DNA of 40,523 nt, from positions 1-40,523 of the forward strand of contig NZ_JFHC01000070.1 of assembly GCF_000698595.1 (NCBI RefSeq). The letters run 5' to 3'. Below, piece by piece: positions 8,119 to 16,734 of this stretch. The stretch is from Caballeronia glathei. Lineage in GTDB: Bacteria > Pseudomonadota > Gammaproteobacteria > Burkholderiales > Burkholderiaceae. The notes below the pieces were generated by a model, which worked only from the letters and a program-made list of their open reading frames with translations, was not told the DNA's origin and made no database searches. The position numbers were made by a program, and so were the translations under genes. Position 1 is the first letter of the stretch. The number at the start of each line of letters is the position of its first letter.

Positions 8119-9681
8119 ATGGCGCAATTCAAGACACCGGGTGTGTACGTCGTGGAAAAGAACGCCTTCCGGAACTCGGTCGTGGAAGTCGCGACAGCCG
8201 TGCCTGCCTTCATCGGCCATACCGAGTTTGCTGTCAACGCGGGTATCCCGCTGGCAGGGAAACCCAGGCGCATCAGCTCCATGGCGGAATTCATCCACTA
8301 TTTCGGCGGGGCGCCGAATGCCAGCTTTTCGATCGATGAACAGGTGGAATCGGGTGCGGGCGTTGCCACGGGCGACTTTGCCGTGACCGACCCCGCGGCC
8401 GGAAAGCCTGACGAATACGTGCTCAAGGCCGGGAGCCCGCCCTACATCCTCTACTACAGCATGCTGCTGTTCTTCCAGAACGGCGGCGGTACGTGCTACA
8501 TCGTTTCGGCAGGCAGCTACGGCGACGACCTCGACGCCGGCAGGATCAGCACCGGCATCGATGCGCTGCTCGCCGAACAGGAACCGACCCTCGTCGTGGT
8601 GCCGGAAGCCGTGCATCTGTCGGCCACGGATTGCGCCGCCGTGCAGAAAGCGATGCTGGCGCACTGCGGCTCAAGCACGCGCAACCGCTTCGCCGTGCTC
8701 GACATACGCGACGGCTACAGGGATCGCCGTGACCCTGACGGCGATTGCATCGCCGCATTCCGCGAGTCGATCGGCACCGGCTTCCTTGAGTATGGTGCAG
8801 CCTATTATCCGTGGCTCGAGACCTCGATCGTCGGGGAGAAAGACCTGGATTTCACCGCGATCGCCAATCTCGACGTCCTGACCAGTTTGCTGAAGCAGGA
8901 ACTGTCGCCTGTCCTCGACGACACGAACCCGTCGCCGAAGGCCAGGACCAGAATCGACGCGCTCAACGCATTGCTGGCAAGCATCACGTCGGACCGGAGC
9001 AAGTCCGCGAATCCGGCATCCGACGTTCACTCGCTGCACCAGAACCTGTCAAACGTCAGCAGGCTGTATCCGTCGATCCTCGCGGCAATCCGGAAAAAGC
9101 TCAATCTGCTGCCGCCGGCTGCGGGCATCGCCGGGATCTACACGATGGTCGACAACGCGCGCGGCGTGTGGTCGGCGCCCGCAAACGTCAGCGTGAACGC
9201 TGTCGTGTCGCCCGCGGTTCCGATTTCCGATGAAGAGCAGGGGGATCTCAACATCGATACGCAGGGCAAGTCTGTCAACGCCGTGCGCGCGTTCACAGGA
9301 CGAGGCCCGCTGGTGTGGGGCGCGCGTACGCTCGATGGCAACAGCCTCGACTGGCGCTATGTCAACGTGCGCCGCACCGTGATGATGATCGAGGCGTCGA
9401 TCATGCTCGCCTGCCGGGCCTATGTGTTCGAGCCCAATGCAGCCGGAACGTGGATCACCATCAAGAGCATGGTGCGCAACTTCCTGACGGATGTCTGGAA
9501 ACGCGGCGGCCTCGCTGGCGCAAGCCAGGACGACGCGTTCGTCGTGGCCGTCGGCCTCGGTGAAACCATGACCGCCGGGGACATTCTGGCGGGCTTGCTG
9601 AAGGTCTCGGTGCAGGTCGCTGTCAGTGGGCCGGCCGAGTTCATCGCACTGACCTTCGAACAGCAAATGCAGGCACCATGA
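8119..9681 (+). CDS. Contractile phage-tail sheath-like protein (solitary)
   Basis: This 520-residue protein is of the phage tail sheath family. Such proteins polymerise around a tail tube and contract to drive injection in myophages, R-type pyocins and extracellular contractile injection systems. The N-terminus FKTPGVYVVEK followed by VATAVPAFIGHTE is a sheath start, and the C-terminal part (WRYVNVRRTVMMIEASI, about 415-431; GPAEFIALTFEQQMQ at the end) is the conserved sheath C-terminal domain. A middle variable domain (about 100-330) carries the surface insertion. The ATG at 8119 follows AAGGTGAC closely. No tube, baseplate, spike, AAA+ ATPase or terminator-measure gene flanks it in this window, which is unusual for a sheath. 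It may be a remnant or a domesticated or trans-acting component. Confidence 0.85.
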   Translation: MAQFKTPGVYVVEKNAFRNSVVEVATAVPAFIGHTEFAVNAGIPLAGKPRRISSMAEFIHYFGGAPNASFSIDEQVESGAGVATGDFAVTDPAAGKPDEYVLKAGSPPYILYYSMLLFFQNGGGTCYIVSAGSYGDDLDAGRISTGIDALLAEQEPTLVVVPEAVHLSATDCAAVQKAMLAHCGSSTRNRFAVLDIRDGYRDRRDPDGDCIAAFRESIGTGFLEYGAAYYPWLETSIVGEKDLDFTAIANLDVLTSLLKQELSPVLDDTNPSPKARTRIDALNALLASITSDRSKSANPASDVHSLHQNLSNVSRLYPSILAAIRKKLNLLPPAAGIAGIYTMVDNARGVWSAPANVSVNAVVSPAVPISDEEQGDLNIDTQGKSVNAVRAFTGRGPLVWGARTLDGNSLDWRYVNVRRTVMMIEASIMLACRAYVFEPNAAGTWITIKSMVRNFLTDVWKRGGLAGASQDDAFVVAVGLGETMTAGDILAGLLKVSVQVAVSGPAEFIALTFEQQMQAP

Positions 9682-9750
9682 GTCCGCTGCCCGCTGCAGC
9701 GCCAACATGTGCGTGCTCGCGCCCTGCATTCGGCCGCGGCGCGCACCACT

Positions 9751-9781
9751 TCGGGGAGCCGCTAGTCGTCGGTCTCCCCGA
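9751..9781. terminator. Possible bidirectional hairpin between convergent genes
   Basis: TCGGGGAG (9751-9758) and CTCCCCGA (9774-9781) are a perfect 8-bp dyad with a 15-base loop that contains the stop codon of the acidic-protein gene. It follows the sheath stop by about 70 bases. No U-tract is present on either strand, so termination is only a suggestion. Confidence 0.35.
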
Positions 9782-10088
9782 TATCCAGATCGTCTTCGAT
9801 CGTGACCGTCAGGTCCTCCGTGTCCACTTCGTAGTCTCCGTCGTTTCGATCGATCATGACCTCGCCTCCCTGAATGCCTCCGCTTTCCGTTTCGGTCACT
9901 TTCAGGACGACGAGGTCGTCCGCGCTCCCCTGAAACTCTTCCGCCGCAATCGTCGCGAGATGCACGAGCTCGCCGGTGTCGGCGTCCTCGAACGGGCTTT
10001 CCCAGCGCAGCGCATCTCCCGGCAGTTCCGTCACCACGCCGGAGTGACCCGTAATTCTCACGATTCCGTCGCTAAGCACATAGCTCAT
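9762..10088 (-). CDS. Small acidic protein of unknown function
   Basis: I do not recognise this 108-residue protein. It starts MSYVLSDGIVRITGHSG and has alternating hydrophobic and polar stretches suggesting a small beta domain. It ends in a strongly acidic tail (VTIEDDLDIGETDD) with no cysteine and no signal peptide. The start at 10088 has GGGAG five bases upstream; a longer frame up to 10124 lacks one. Good ribosome binding site, third-position GC bias and a coherent protein-like composition support a real gene. It is convergent with the sheath gene and 80 bases from it. A partnership with the sheath is conceivable but unsupported. Confidence 0.6.
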   Translation of the reverse strand: MSYVLSDGIVRITGHSGVVTELPGDALRWESPFEDADTGELVHLATIAAEEFQGSADDLVVLKVTETESGGIQGGEVMIDRNDGDYEVDTEDLTVTIEDDLDIGETDD

Positions 10089-10319
10089 TGTTGCTCCCGA
10101 ACATGGTAGACCGGCATCGAGCAATTTTCATACCGTCATCAAAGGGCGAGACGTCCTGCGATGGCTGATGGAGTTCATAGCCGCCGCCATCACACAAGCA
10201 TAGCGCCCATATGGACCTCAAGACAGGCGATGGGCCCCGGCGGTTCCCTGTCTTCACCAGCAAATTCATCCCTGCGCCGACACCGGCGGACTTTCCTTGC
10301 AAAGCACTGGCTCCGGACA

Positions 10320-10955
10320 TCACGGATCGGATCGCTTATCGAGCATATCGATGCATACATCAGGCAAATTGGCGAAGCGCGCGTAAACGGTCCTGGAATC
10401 ACCCGGCTGCTTCGAGAAATCACGATACGTCGCCAGAAGGACCAGCCAGCACACGACACCGCCGATGACCCCGACCGGCATGCTGACCACCGCCAGCCGC
10501 AGATCGACGACCTGAATCCCGAGGGCCGAGAGCGGCATGCGCGACGCCCGTGCGACGTACGGAAGCGCGATAGCCAGAACCGTCCCCAGTGTGACGAAAT
10601 AGATCCATCGCCGCATGCCGGACAGCCGGGCGAGCACCATCCCGATCACGTACATCGGCAGGATCCACAACGACGCGAACCCCAGTGCCGCAAGAATGGC
10701 GCCGAACTCGAAAGTCAGAAAGCGACAAATGCAATCGATGAATGGCATTTCCGGCCGGAGAAATGCCGGGGTTTCGCCACGAAGCGCGCGACCGAGATCC
10801 AGCAAGGGAAAGCACGATGACGCGGCGCTACTCACGGCTGCGACATATCCAAGCAACGCGCGCCAGAACGTCACGAACGGCGGGATGCCGGGCGGTCGCG
10901 GCCGCCCGTCCGGCCGGCCGCCGGGAACTGGGATGCTTTTCATCGGACCAGGCAT
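10320..10955 (-). CDS. Predicted multi-pass membrane protein, unknown function
   Basis: This protein of about 211 residues has a proline- and arginine-rich N-terminus and four hydrophobic segments. They include FVTFWRALLGYVAAVSS, AILAALGFASLWILPMYVI, IYFVTLGTVLAIALPYV and VGVIGGVVCWLVLLATY. I do not recognise a named family. The charged tail after the last segment would be cytoplasmic. The start is uncertain: ATGs at 10955 and 10943 lack a strong Shine-Dalgarno, and a longer frame reaches 11072. The neighbours on both sides, an acidic protein on the same strand 231 bases away and a divergent malic enzyme, give no functional hint. Confidence 0.55.
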   Translation of the reverse strand: MPGPMKSIPVPGGRPDGRPRPPGIPPFVTFWRALLGYVAAVSSAASSCFPLLDLGRALRGETPAFLRPEMPFIDCICRFLTFEFGAILAALGFASLWILPMYVIGMVLARLSGMRRWIYFVTLGTVLAIALPYVARASRMPLSALGIQVVDLRLAVVSMPVGVIGGVVCWLVLLATYRDFSKQPGDSRTVYARFANLPDVCIDMLDKRSDP

Positions 10956-11475
10956 GGTTTCGCGCAGCCCCCGAGCGAGTGGCGTCCACGGTCTCCCCGT
11001 GCTCGAAGCAGCCGATTCGCCTGCGGCACACCAGCGCGAATGTCGTCCGGTCAAAGCGTGCATCCAGCGCATCGAGGCGCTGGCAACGTTGACCAGAACC
11101 GGATCACGCGCAGGGCTGCTGCTTCATCGCCATAACGCCGCGCCCTCCCCGCTTATTCCATTGCGAATCCACGCGACACTCCCCGGAACACCATTTGGCC
11201 GGGCGCTGGCATCCTGGTATATAACTCTGGAACCAGACGGCCGAATCACGACCCGGTGCAGCGTGGATTGCTGCTCTTTCCATGACTCATCCCCGCTCAC
11301 ATGGAAGGGAGAAGCGGGCGTCCGCCGAATTTGCATCAGGAAGCTGAAGTTGAGTTGAAGCGTTGGCCGCATGTCCGCTGAAGCTGCCGGGACCGTCAGG
11401 CACAACAGCCTGATTCCGCGGCCGGATCGGCACGTCATAAGTTGCATCCGTCTCCAAACTTGAAGGGAGCCTTCG
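10956..11475. other. Intergenic, 520 bases
   Basis: This divergent region lies between the unknown membrane protein and the malic enzyme. It contains one plausible promoter (listed) and a small dyad CAGCGC/GCGCTG near 11067-11084. No protein-like frame was found. If the listed promoter is real, the malic enzyme mRNA has a leader of roughly 240 bases. Confidence 0.4.
11195..11223 (+). promoter_or_regulatory. Candidate sigma-70 promoter upstream of malic enzyme
   Basis: TTGGCC (11195-11200) and TATATA (11218-11223) are separated by exactly 17 bases, in an AT-rich patch that stands out from the flank. Each hexamer matches four of six consensus positions; a shifted -10, TATAAC at 11220, matches five. 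This is inferred from consensus only. Confidence 0.4.
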
Positions 11476-13104
11476 ATGAGCAAGCAGAGCAGCCTGTCCG
11501 GTTATGACCTCCTTCGTTCCCCTCGCCTGAACAGAGGAACCGCTTTCACCGAGTCCGAGCGACGGCAGTATGGCCTCGATGGCCTGCTGCCGCCGGGCGT
11601 GAGTTCGCTGCAACTGCAGGTCGCACGCACGCATGCGGAGCTGGCGAATCTCGACAACGATCTCCAGAAGTATCTGCTCCTGTCGGACCTCCAGGCCCGC
11701 AACGAAACGCTCTTTTACGCGACGGTCATGTCAGACCCGGCGAGCTTCATGCCGCTCGTCTATACGCCGACGGTCGGCGAGGCGTGCCAGAAATTCGACC
11801 ACATCTTTCGCGCCACGCGTGGCATGTACGTGCCGATCTCGGCGCGAGGCCGCGTCAAGGAGTTGCTGAGCAACTGGCCGGAGCAGGACGTGCGGTTCAT
11901 CGTCGTCACCGACGGCGAGCGCATTCTCGGGCTGGGCGATCTGGGCGTGGGCGGCATGGGCATTCCGATCGGGAAGCTCTCGCTCTATACGGCCTGTGCC
12001 GGCGTACCGCCGCAGTACTGCATGCCCGTAATGCTGGATGTCGGCACCAATAACGCCAAACTGCTCAACGACCCGCTATATCTCGGCCTTCGTCAGGAGC
12101 GCGTGCGCGGCGACGACTACTACGCGTTCGTCGGAGAATTCGTCGCGGCCGTTCAGGAACGCTATCCGAAATGCTGCGTGCAATGGGAAGATTTCGCCAA
12201 CTTCAATGCCGTGCCGCTGCTCGCCCAATACAAGGACAAGATCTGCACCTACAACGACGATATCCAGGGCACGGCGGCCGTTGCGCTGGCCGGCGTCTTC
12301 GCGGCGTTGCGCATTTCGGGCCAGAAGCTCACCGAGCAGCGCTTTCTCTTTCTCGGCGGCGGCTCGGCCGCGACCGGTATCGCCGAGCTCATCAGCCAGG
12401 CGATGGCCCTGGAAGGCCTGACAATAGACGCGGCCCGTGCACGCAACACGCTCTTCGATGTGAACGGGCTGATGGTCAAGTCCCGCCAGGATCTCGCAGA
12501 CTTTCAAAAGCCGTTCGCCGTGGACCATGCGCCCGTCAGCAGCTTCGCCGACGCAGTGAGCGCGTTGAAGCCCACTGGCGTCATCGGCGTCAGCACGGTG
12601 CCCAAGCTGTTCAATCAGCAGGTGATCGAGGCGATGGCGTCGATCAACGAGCGTCCGATCATCTTCCCGTACTCGAACCCGACCTCGCGCTCCGAATGCA
12701 CGGCCGAGGAAGCGTACCGCTGGTCGTCGGGGCGAGCGATCTTCGCGAGCGGCAGCCCGTTCCCGCCGGTGGAATACGAAGGCCGCACGTTCGTGCCCGG
12801 GCAGGGGAACAACGTCTACATTTTCCCGGCGGTGGGCATGGCCGTCTTCGCAACCGAAGCGAGCCGGGTCACGGAGGAAATGTTCATCGTCGCGGCGAAG
12901 GCGGTGGCAGAGCAGGTTACCGAGGAGAGCCTCGCGACCGGGCTGATCTATCCGCCGCAAAGCAAGATCCTGGAGGCATCGCTGCATGTGGCGACCCGGG
13001 TCGCCGAGTGCATCTTCGACCAGAACCTCGCGCGCGTGCCGCGCCCGGACGACATCGCGGCACATATCCGGGCATGCGCATACAAGCCGGCATACCCTGC
13101 CTGA
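11476..13104 (+). CDS. maeA: NAD-type malic enzyme
   Basis: Malic enzyme oxidatively decarboxylates malate to pyruvate with reduction of NAD(P), linking the TCA cycle to pyruvate. The protein has 542 residues, close to E. coli MaeA (565). Motifs run in order. VYTPTVGEACQKF (about 95-107) is the N-terminal signature. DGERILGLGDLGVGGMGIPIGK with the catalytic-lysine region follows. YNDDIQGTAAVALAG holds divalent-metal aspartates. LGGGSAATGIAELI is the dinucleotide-binding loop, and PIIFPYSNPTSRSE comes last. The large single-domain form without a phosphotransacetylase extension fits the MaeA/SfcA branch; cofactor preference is inferred from that. GGGAG lies seven bases upstream of the ATG. It is monocistronic; the next gene begins 420 bases on. 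Confidence 0.92.
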   Translation: MSKQSSLSGYDLLRSPRLNRGTAFTESERRQYGLDGLLPPGVSSLQLQVARTHAELANLDNDLQKYLLLSDLQARNETLFYATVMSDPASFMPLVYTPTVGEACQKFDHIFRATRGMYVPISARGRVKELLSNWPEQDVRFIVVTDGERILGLGDLGVGGMGIPIGKLSLYTACAGVPPQYCMPVMLDVGTNNAKLLNDPLYLGLRQERVRGDDYYAFVGEFVAAVQERYPKCCVQWEDFANFNAVPLLAQYKDKICTYNDDIQGTAAVALAGVFAALRISGQKLTEQRFLFLGGGSAATGIAELISQAMALEGLTIDAARARNTLFDVNGLMVKSRQDLADFQKPFAVDHAPVSSFADAVSALKPTGVIGVSTVPKLFNQQVIEAMASINERPIIFPYSNPTSRSECTAEEAYRWSSGRAIFASGSPFPPVEYEGRTFVPGQGNNVYIFPAVGMAVFATEASRVTEEMFIVAAKAVAEQVTEESLATGLIYPPQSKILEASLHVATRVAECIFDQNLARVPRPDDIAAHIRACAYKPAYPA

Positions 13105-13123
13105 GCTAGCGCTGCTCGCCCGC

Positions 13124-13144
13124 CGGAGCCCGCAACCGGCTCCG
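13124..13144 (+). terminator. Hairpin after malic enzyme
   Basis: CGGAGCC (13124-13130) pairs with GGCTCCG (13138-13144) across a 7-base loop, 20 bases after the maeA stop. There is no U-tract, so it is only a possible terminator or 3'-end stabiliser. Confidence 0.4.
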
Positions 13145-13354
13145 CGCGGTTCTTCGGACGCTCGCGGCCTTGGTCGCTACACGCCCTGCCGCGTGAACCG
13201 CCTGCGGCAGTTGCGCAACGGACACGCCCCGCGGGCAACACGGCTCCGCCGCACACGTACAGCGCGATCTTGTCGAGGTCCGGCACGTCCGTGCGCGTGA
13301 GCGCCCCTTCGAGCCCCTCTCCGTTCCAGAAGCCGTGCCACCGGTCGATCGGGT

Positions 13355-13376
13355 AACGCCGTCTCCTCACGGCGTT
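13355..13376. terminator. Second hairpin between malic enzyme and RND operon
   Basis: AACGCCGT (13355-13362) and ACGGCGTT (13369-13376) are a perfect 8-bp dyad with a 6-base loop. It is about 150 bases before the RND start codon. It may block read-through into the efflux operon; no U-tract follows. Confidence 0.4.
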
Positions 13377-13524
13377 CTGCCCCCATGCCTGCGTAGTTAA
13401 CGGACTTGTAATCTACCGGTCACTTTTGGGTAAGCGCGGCGCAGCCACACTCTCGGTCATGAAGTCAAGGGCGTGAATTCGCGCGCCGCTTCGGCATTCC
13501 TCCCCGCATCCCCAGGAACTTGTC

Positions 13525-16500
13525 ATGTGGATAGTCAGGCTCGCTCTGCGGCGGCCGTATACGTTCATCGTTCTCGCGATCCTGCTCTTTATCGGCGGGC
13601 CGCTGGCGATCCTGCGCACGCCCACCGATATCTTCCCGAACATCGATATTCCGGTCGTGAGCATCGTGTGGTCGTTCAACGGCTTTTCCGCCGAAGACAT
13701 GGCGCAGCGCATCACGTCGAACTACGAGCGCGCGCTGACCTCGGACGTCGATGACATCGAGCACATCGAGTCGCAGTCGCTCAACGGCGTATCCGTGGTC
13801 AAGGTGTTCTTCCATCCGGGCGCGGACATCAATCGCGCCATCGCCGAGGCCGCGGCCAATTCCGCGTCGATCCTGCGCATCCTGCCGCCCGGCACGCTGC
13901 CGCCGAACATCATCACCTACAGCGCGTCCACGGTGCCGATCCTGCAACTCGGCCTCTCCAGCGACACGCTCCCCGAACAGCAACTCTACGACCTCGGCAA
14001 CAGTTTCATCCGCACACAGCTCGCGACGGTGCAAGGCGCGGCGGTACCGCTGCCGTTCGGCGGCAAGATCCGCCAGATCATGGTCGATATCGATCCGCGC
14101 GCCTTGCAGGCAAAGGGGCTCGCGCCCATCGACGTCGTCAACGCCGTCAACGCGCAGAATCTCATCCTGCCCGGCGGCACGGCGAAGATCGGCGCACGCG
14201 AATACAACGTGCAGATGAACGGCAGCACGGCGAGCGTCGCGGCGCTGAACGATCTGCCGATCAAGACGGTCAAGGACGGCGTGGTCTATGTGCGCGACGT
14301 CGCGCATGTTCGCGACGGCTACGCGCCGCAAACCAACATCGTGCGCAGCGACGGCAAGCGCGCTGCGCTCCTTCAGGTCGAGAAGACGGGCAGCACGTCC
14401 ACGCTCACCATCATCGATCAGGTCAAGGGGCTGCTGCCGCACATCGCAGCCGGGCTGCCGAAGGCGCTGCACATCACGGCACTTTCCGACCAGTCTGTGT
14501 TCGTCAAGTCCGCCATCTCGGGTGTCGTGCGCGAGGCGCTGATCGCGGCGTGCCTCACGGCGCTGATGATCCTGCTCTTTCTCGGCAGCTGGCGCGCGAC
14601 TTTGATCATCGCGGTGTCGATTCCGCTCGCCGTGCTGACGTCCCTCGTGGCGCTCTCGGCACTCGGGCAGACGATCAACATCATGACGCTCGGGGGCCTT
14701 GCGCTCGCGGTGGGCATTCTCGTCGACGACGCGACCGTCGCGATCGAGAACATCACGCATCACCTTGAGAACGGCGAGCCGCTGCACGACGCCATCCTCA
14801 ACGGCTCCGGCGAGATCGCCGTTCCGACGTTCGTCTCCACGCTGTCGATCTGCATCGTTTTCGTGCCGATGTTCCTGCTCTCGGGCGTCGCGCGGTATCT
14901 GTTCGTGCCGCTCGCGGAGGCCGTCGTGTTCGCGATGTGCGCGTCGTACTTCTTCTCGCGCACGCTCGTTCCGACGCTCGCGATGTACCTGATGCGCGAG
15001 CCGTCGAAGGAACGCGCAACGCATGGCGCCTTCGCACGCATCGCACGCTTTCAGGCCGCGTTCGAGCGGCGCTTCGAGCAGCTTCGCGGGCACTATCGCG
15101 TGACGCTCGAACGTGCGATCGCAAATCGCCGGCGCTTTCTGCCGCTGTTCCTCCTCCTCTGCCTGGGCTCGCTCGCGCTCGTGCCGTTCACCGGACGCGA
15201 CTTCTTTCCCGCCGTGGACACGGGCGAAATCCGCCTGCACCTGCGCGCGCCGACAGGCACCCGGATCGAGCAGACCGCGCGCATCACGGATGAAGTCGAA
15301 GCGAAGATCCGCACCGTCATTCCAAGGGCCGAGCAGGCGGCGATCCTCGACAACATCGGCGTACCGGTGAGCGGCATCAATCTCACCTACGACTCGTCGA
15401 GCCCGATCGGCTCCGAAGACGCGGACATCATGATCACGCTGAAGGCGGGACATCGCCCGACCGCGGACTACGTCGCGACCTTGCGCAACACGCTCACACA
15501 CGCTTTCCCCGGCGTGACCTTCGCGTTTCTCCCGGCGGACATCGTGAGCCAGATTCTCAACTTCGGGCTGCCCGCGCCGATCGACATCCAGATCGTGGGC
15601 AACAAGCTCGCGCAGAACCGCGTCGTCGCGAATGCGCTGCTCGCGAAGCTGCGCGGCGTGCGGGGACTCGTGGACGCGCGCATCCAGCAACCCGGCGACG
15701 AACCCGCGATCAACGTGGACGTGGACCGCACGAAGGCGCTTCAGGCCGGGCTGCAGCAGCGCGAAGTCGCGCAGAACCTGCTGATCGCGCTGTCGGGCAG
15801 TTCGCAGACGTCGCCGAATTTCTGGCTCGATCCGAAGAACGGCGTCAGTTATCCGCTGATGGCGGAGATGCCCCAGTACGACGTGAACTCGCTGCAGGCG
15901 CTCGCCAACGTGCCGCTGACCACGCCTTCGCAGGCGTCGGCTTCCGGCCCGCAGAACGAACTCGGCTCGCTCGGCACGATGTCGCGCGGCACGCAGCAGG
16001 CGGTGGTCTCGCACTACAACGTGCAGCCGGTACTGGACATCTTCGCGTCGGCGCAGGATCGCGACCTGGGCGGCGTCGCCAGCGACGTGCAAAAGCTCGT
16101 CGACGACGCCCGCGCGCAGCTTCCTCCCGGCTCGTCGATCGTGATGCGCGGCCAGGTGCAGTCGATGAACGCATCGTTCAGCGGCCTCGCCACCGGACTG
16201 GTGTTCGCCGTCGCGCTCGTCTATCTGCTGATGGTGGTCAATTTCCAGTCGTGGCTCGATCCGCTCATCATCATCAGCGGCCTGCCCGCCTCCCTCGCGG
16301 GCATCGCTTGGATGCTCTTCGCCACGCACACGACGCTCAGCGTGCCCGCCCTGACCGGCACGATCCTGTGCATCGGCATCGCGACCGCGAACAGCATTCT
16401 CGTCATCAATACCGCGCGCGAGTCGCTGCAGGCGGGCGCCGCGCCCTTCGCGGCCGCGGCGGATGCGGGCTTCAACCGTTTCCGCCCCGTCATGATGACC

Positions 16501-16734
16501 GCGCTCGCCATGCTGATCGGCATGCTGCCGATGGCGCTCGGCCTGGGCGACGGCGGCGAGCAGAACGCCCCGCTCGGGCGCGCCGTGATCGGCGGTCTCG
16601 CGATCGGCACGGTCTCCACGCTGCTCTTCGTGCCGGTCGTGTTCGGCATGGTGCACGCGTGGCTTGCCGCCCGGCGCAAGCCGCATGACTCCCGCGATGC
16701 GCTCGATTCGCACACGCCCGCGTCTTCCCAATGA
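13525..16734 (+). CDS. RND-family efflux permease
   Basis: This 1069-residue inner-membrane proton antiporter has the twin-repeat AcrB fold. Early RTPTDIFPNIDIPVV and the porter-domain segment SILRILPPGTLPPNI are typical of hydrophobe/amphiphile RND pumps. The TM4 motif GILVDDATVAIEN carries the proton-relay aspartates D401 and D402. In TM10 the position matching AcrB K940 is alanine (A955 in IGIATANSILVI), so the relay differs from AcrB. The C-terminal GDGGEQNAPLGRAVIGGL is standard. The start follows AGGAA by seven bases. It is first in an operon with its fusion protein (ATGA overlap) and outer-membrane factor. Convergent sensor genes suggest inducible expression. Substrate is unknown; metal-specific CzcA hallmarks are not evident. 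Confidence 0.9.
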   Translation: MWIVRLALRRPYTFIVLAILLFIGGPLAILRTPTDIFPNIDIPVVSIVWSFNGFSAEDMAQRITSNYERALTSDVDDIEHIESQSLNGVSVVKVFFHPGADINRAIAEAAANSASILRILPPGTLPPNIITYSASTVPILQLGLSSDTLPEQQLYDLGNSFIRTQLATVQGAAVPLPFGGKIRQIMVDIDPRALQAKGLAPIDVVNAVNAQNLILPGGTAKIGAREYNVQMNGSTASVAALNDLPIKTVKDGVVYVRDVAHVRDGYAPQTNIVRSDGKRAALLQVEKTGSTSTLTIIDQVKGLLPHIAAGLPKALHITALSDQSVFVKSAISGVVREALIAACLTALMILLFLGSWRATLIIAVSIPLAVLTSLVALSALGQTINIMTLGGLALAVGILVDDATVAIENITHHLENGEPLHDAILNGSGEIAVPTFVSTLSICIVFVPMFLLSGVARYLFVPLAEAVVFAMCASYFFSRTLVPTLAMYLMREPSKERATHGAFARIARFQAAFERRFEQLRGHYRVTLERAIANRRRFLPLFLLLCLGSLALVPFTGRDFFPAVDTGEIRLHLRAPTGTRIEQTARITDEVEAKIRTVIPRAEQAAILDNIGVPVSGINLTYDSSSPIGSEDADIMITLKAGHRPTADYVATLRNTLTHAFPGVTFAFLPADIVSQILNFGLPAPIDIQIVGNKLAQNRVVANALLAKLRGVRGLVDARIQQPGDEPAINVDVDRTKALQAGLQQREVAQNLLIALSGSSQTSPNFWLDPKNGVSYPLMAEMPQYDVNSLQALANVPLTTPSQASASGPQNELGSLGTMSRGTQQAVVSHYNVQPVLDIFASAQDRDLGGVASDVQKLVDDARAQLPPGSSIVMRGQVQSMNASFSGLATGLVFAVALVYLLMVVNFQSWLDPLIIISGLPASLAGIAWMLFATHTTLSVPALTGTILCIGIATANSILVINTARESLQAGAAPFAAAADAGFNRFRPVMMTALAMLIGMLPMALGLGDGGEQNAPLGRAVIGGLAIGTVSTLLFVPVVFGMVHAWLAARRKPHDSRDALDSHTPASSQ

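Larger units (their letters stand above)
13105..13524. other. Intergenic, 420 bases, with two hairpins
   Basis: This lies between malic enzyme and the RND operon and holds two inverted repeats (listed). The last 130 bases are AT-richer (around TTAACGGACTTGTAATCT) and should contain the RND operon promoter. A minus-strand frame with a protein-like patch (RWHGFWNGEGLEGALTR) may be a decayed gene, but I could not name a family. Confidence 0.4.

Noticed and set aside
12948..13370. Minus-strand frame with a protein-like patch between maeA and the RND operon
   Set aside because: GTG start, overlaps the maeA end in antisense, and only a 40-residue patch looks coding; at best a decayed fragment.
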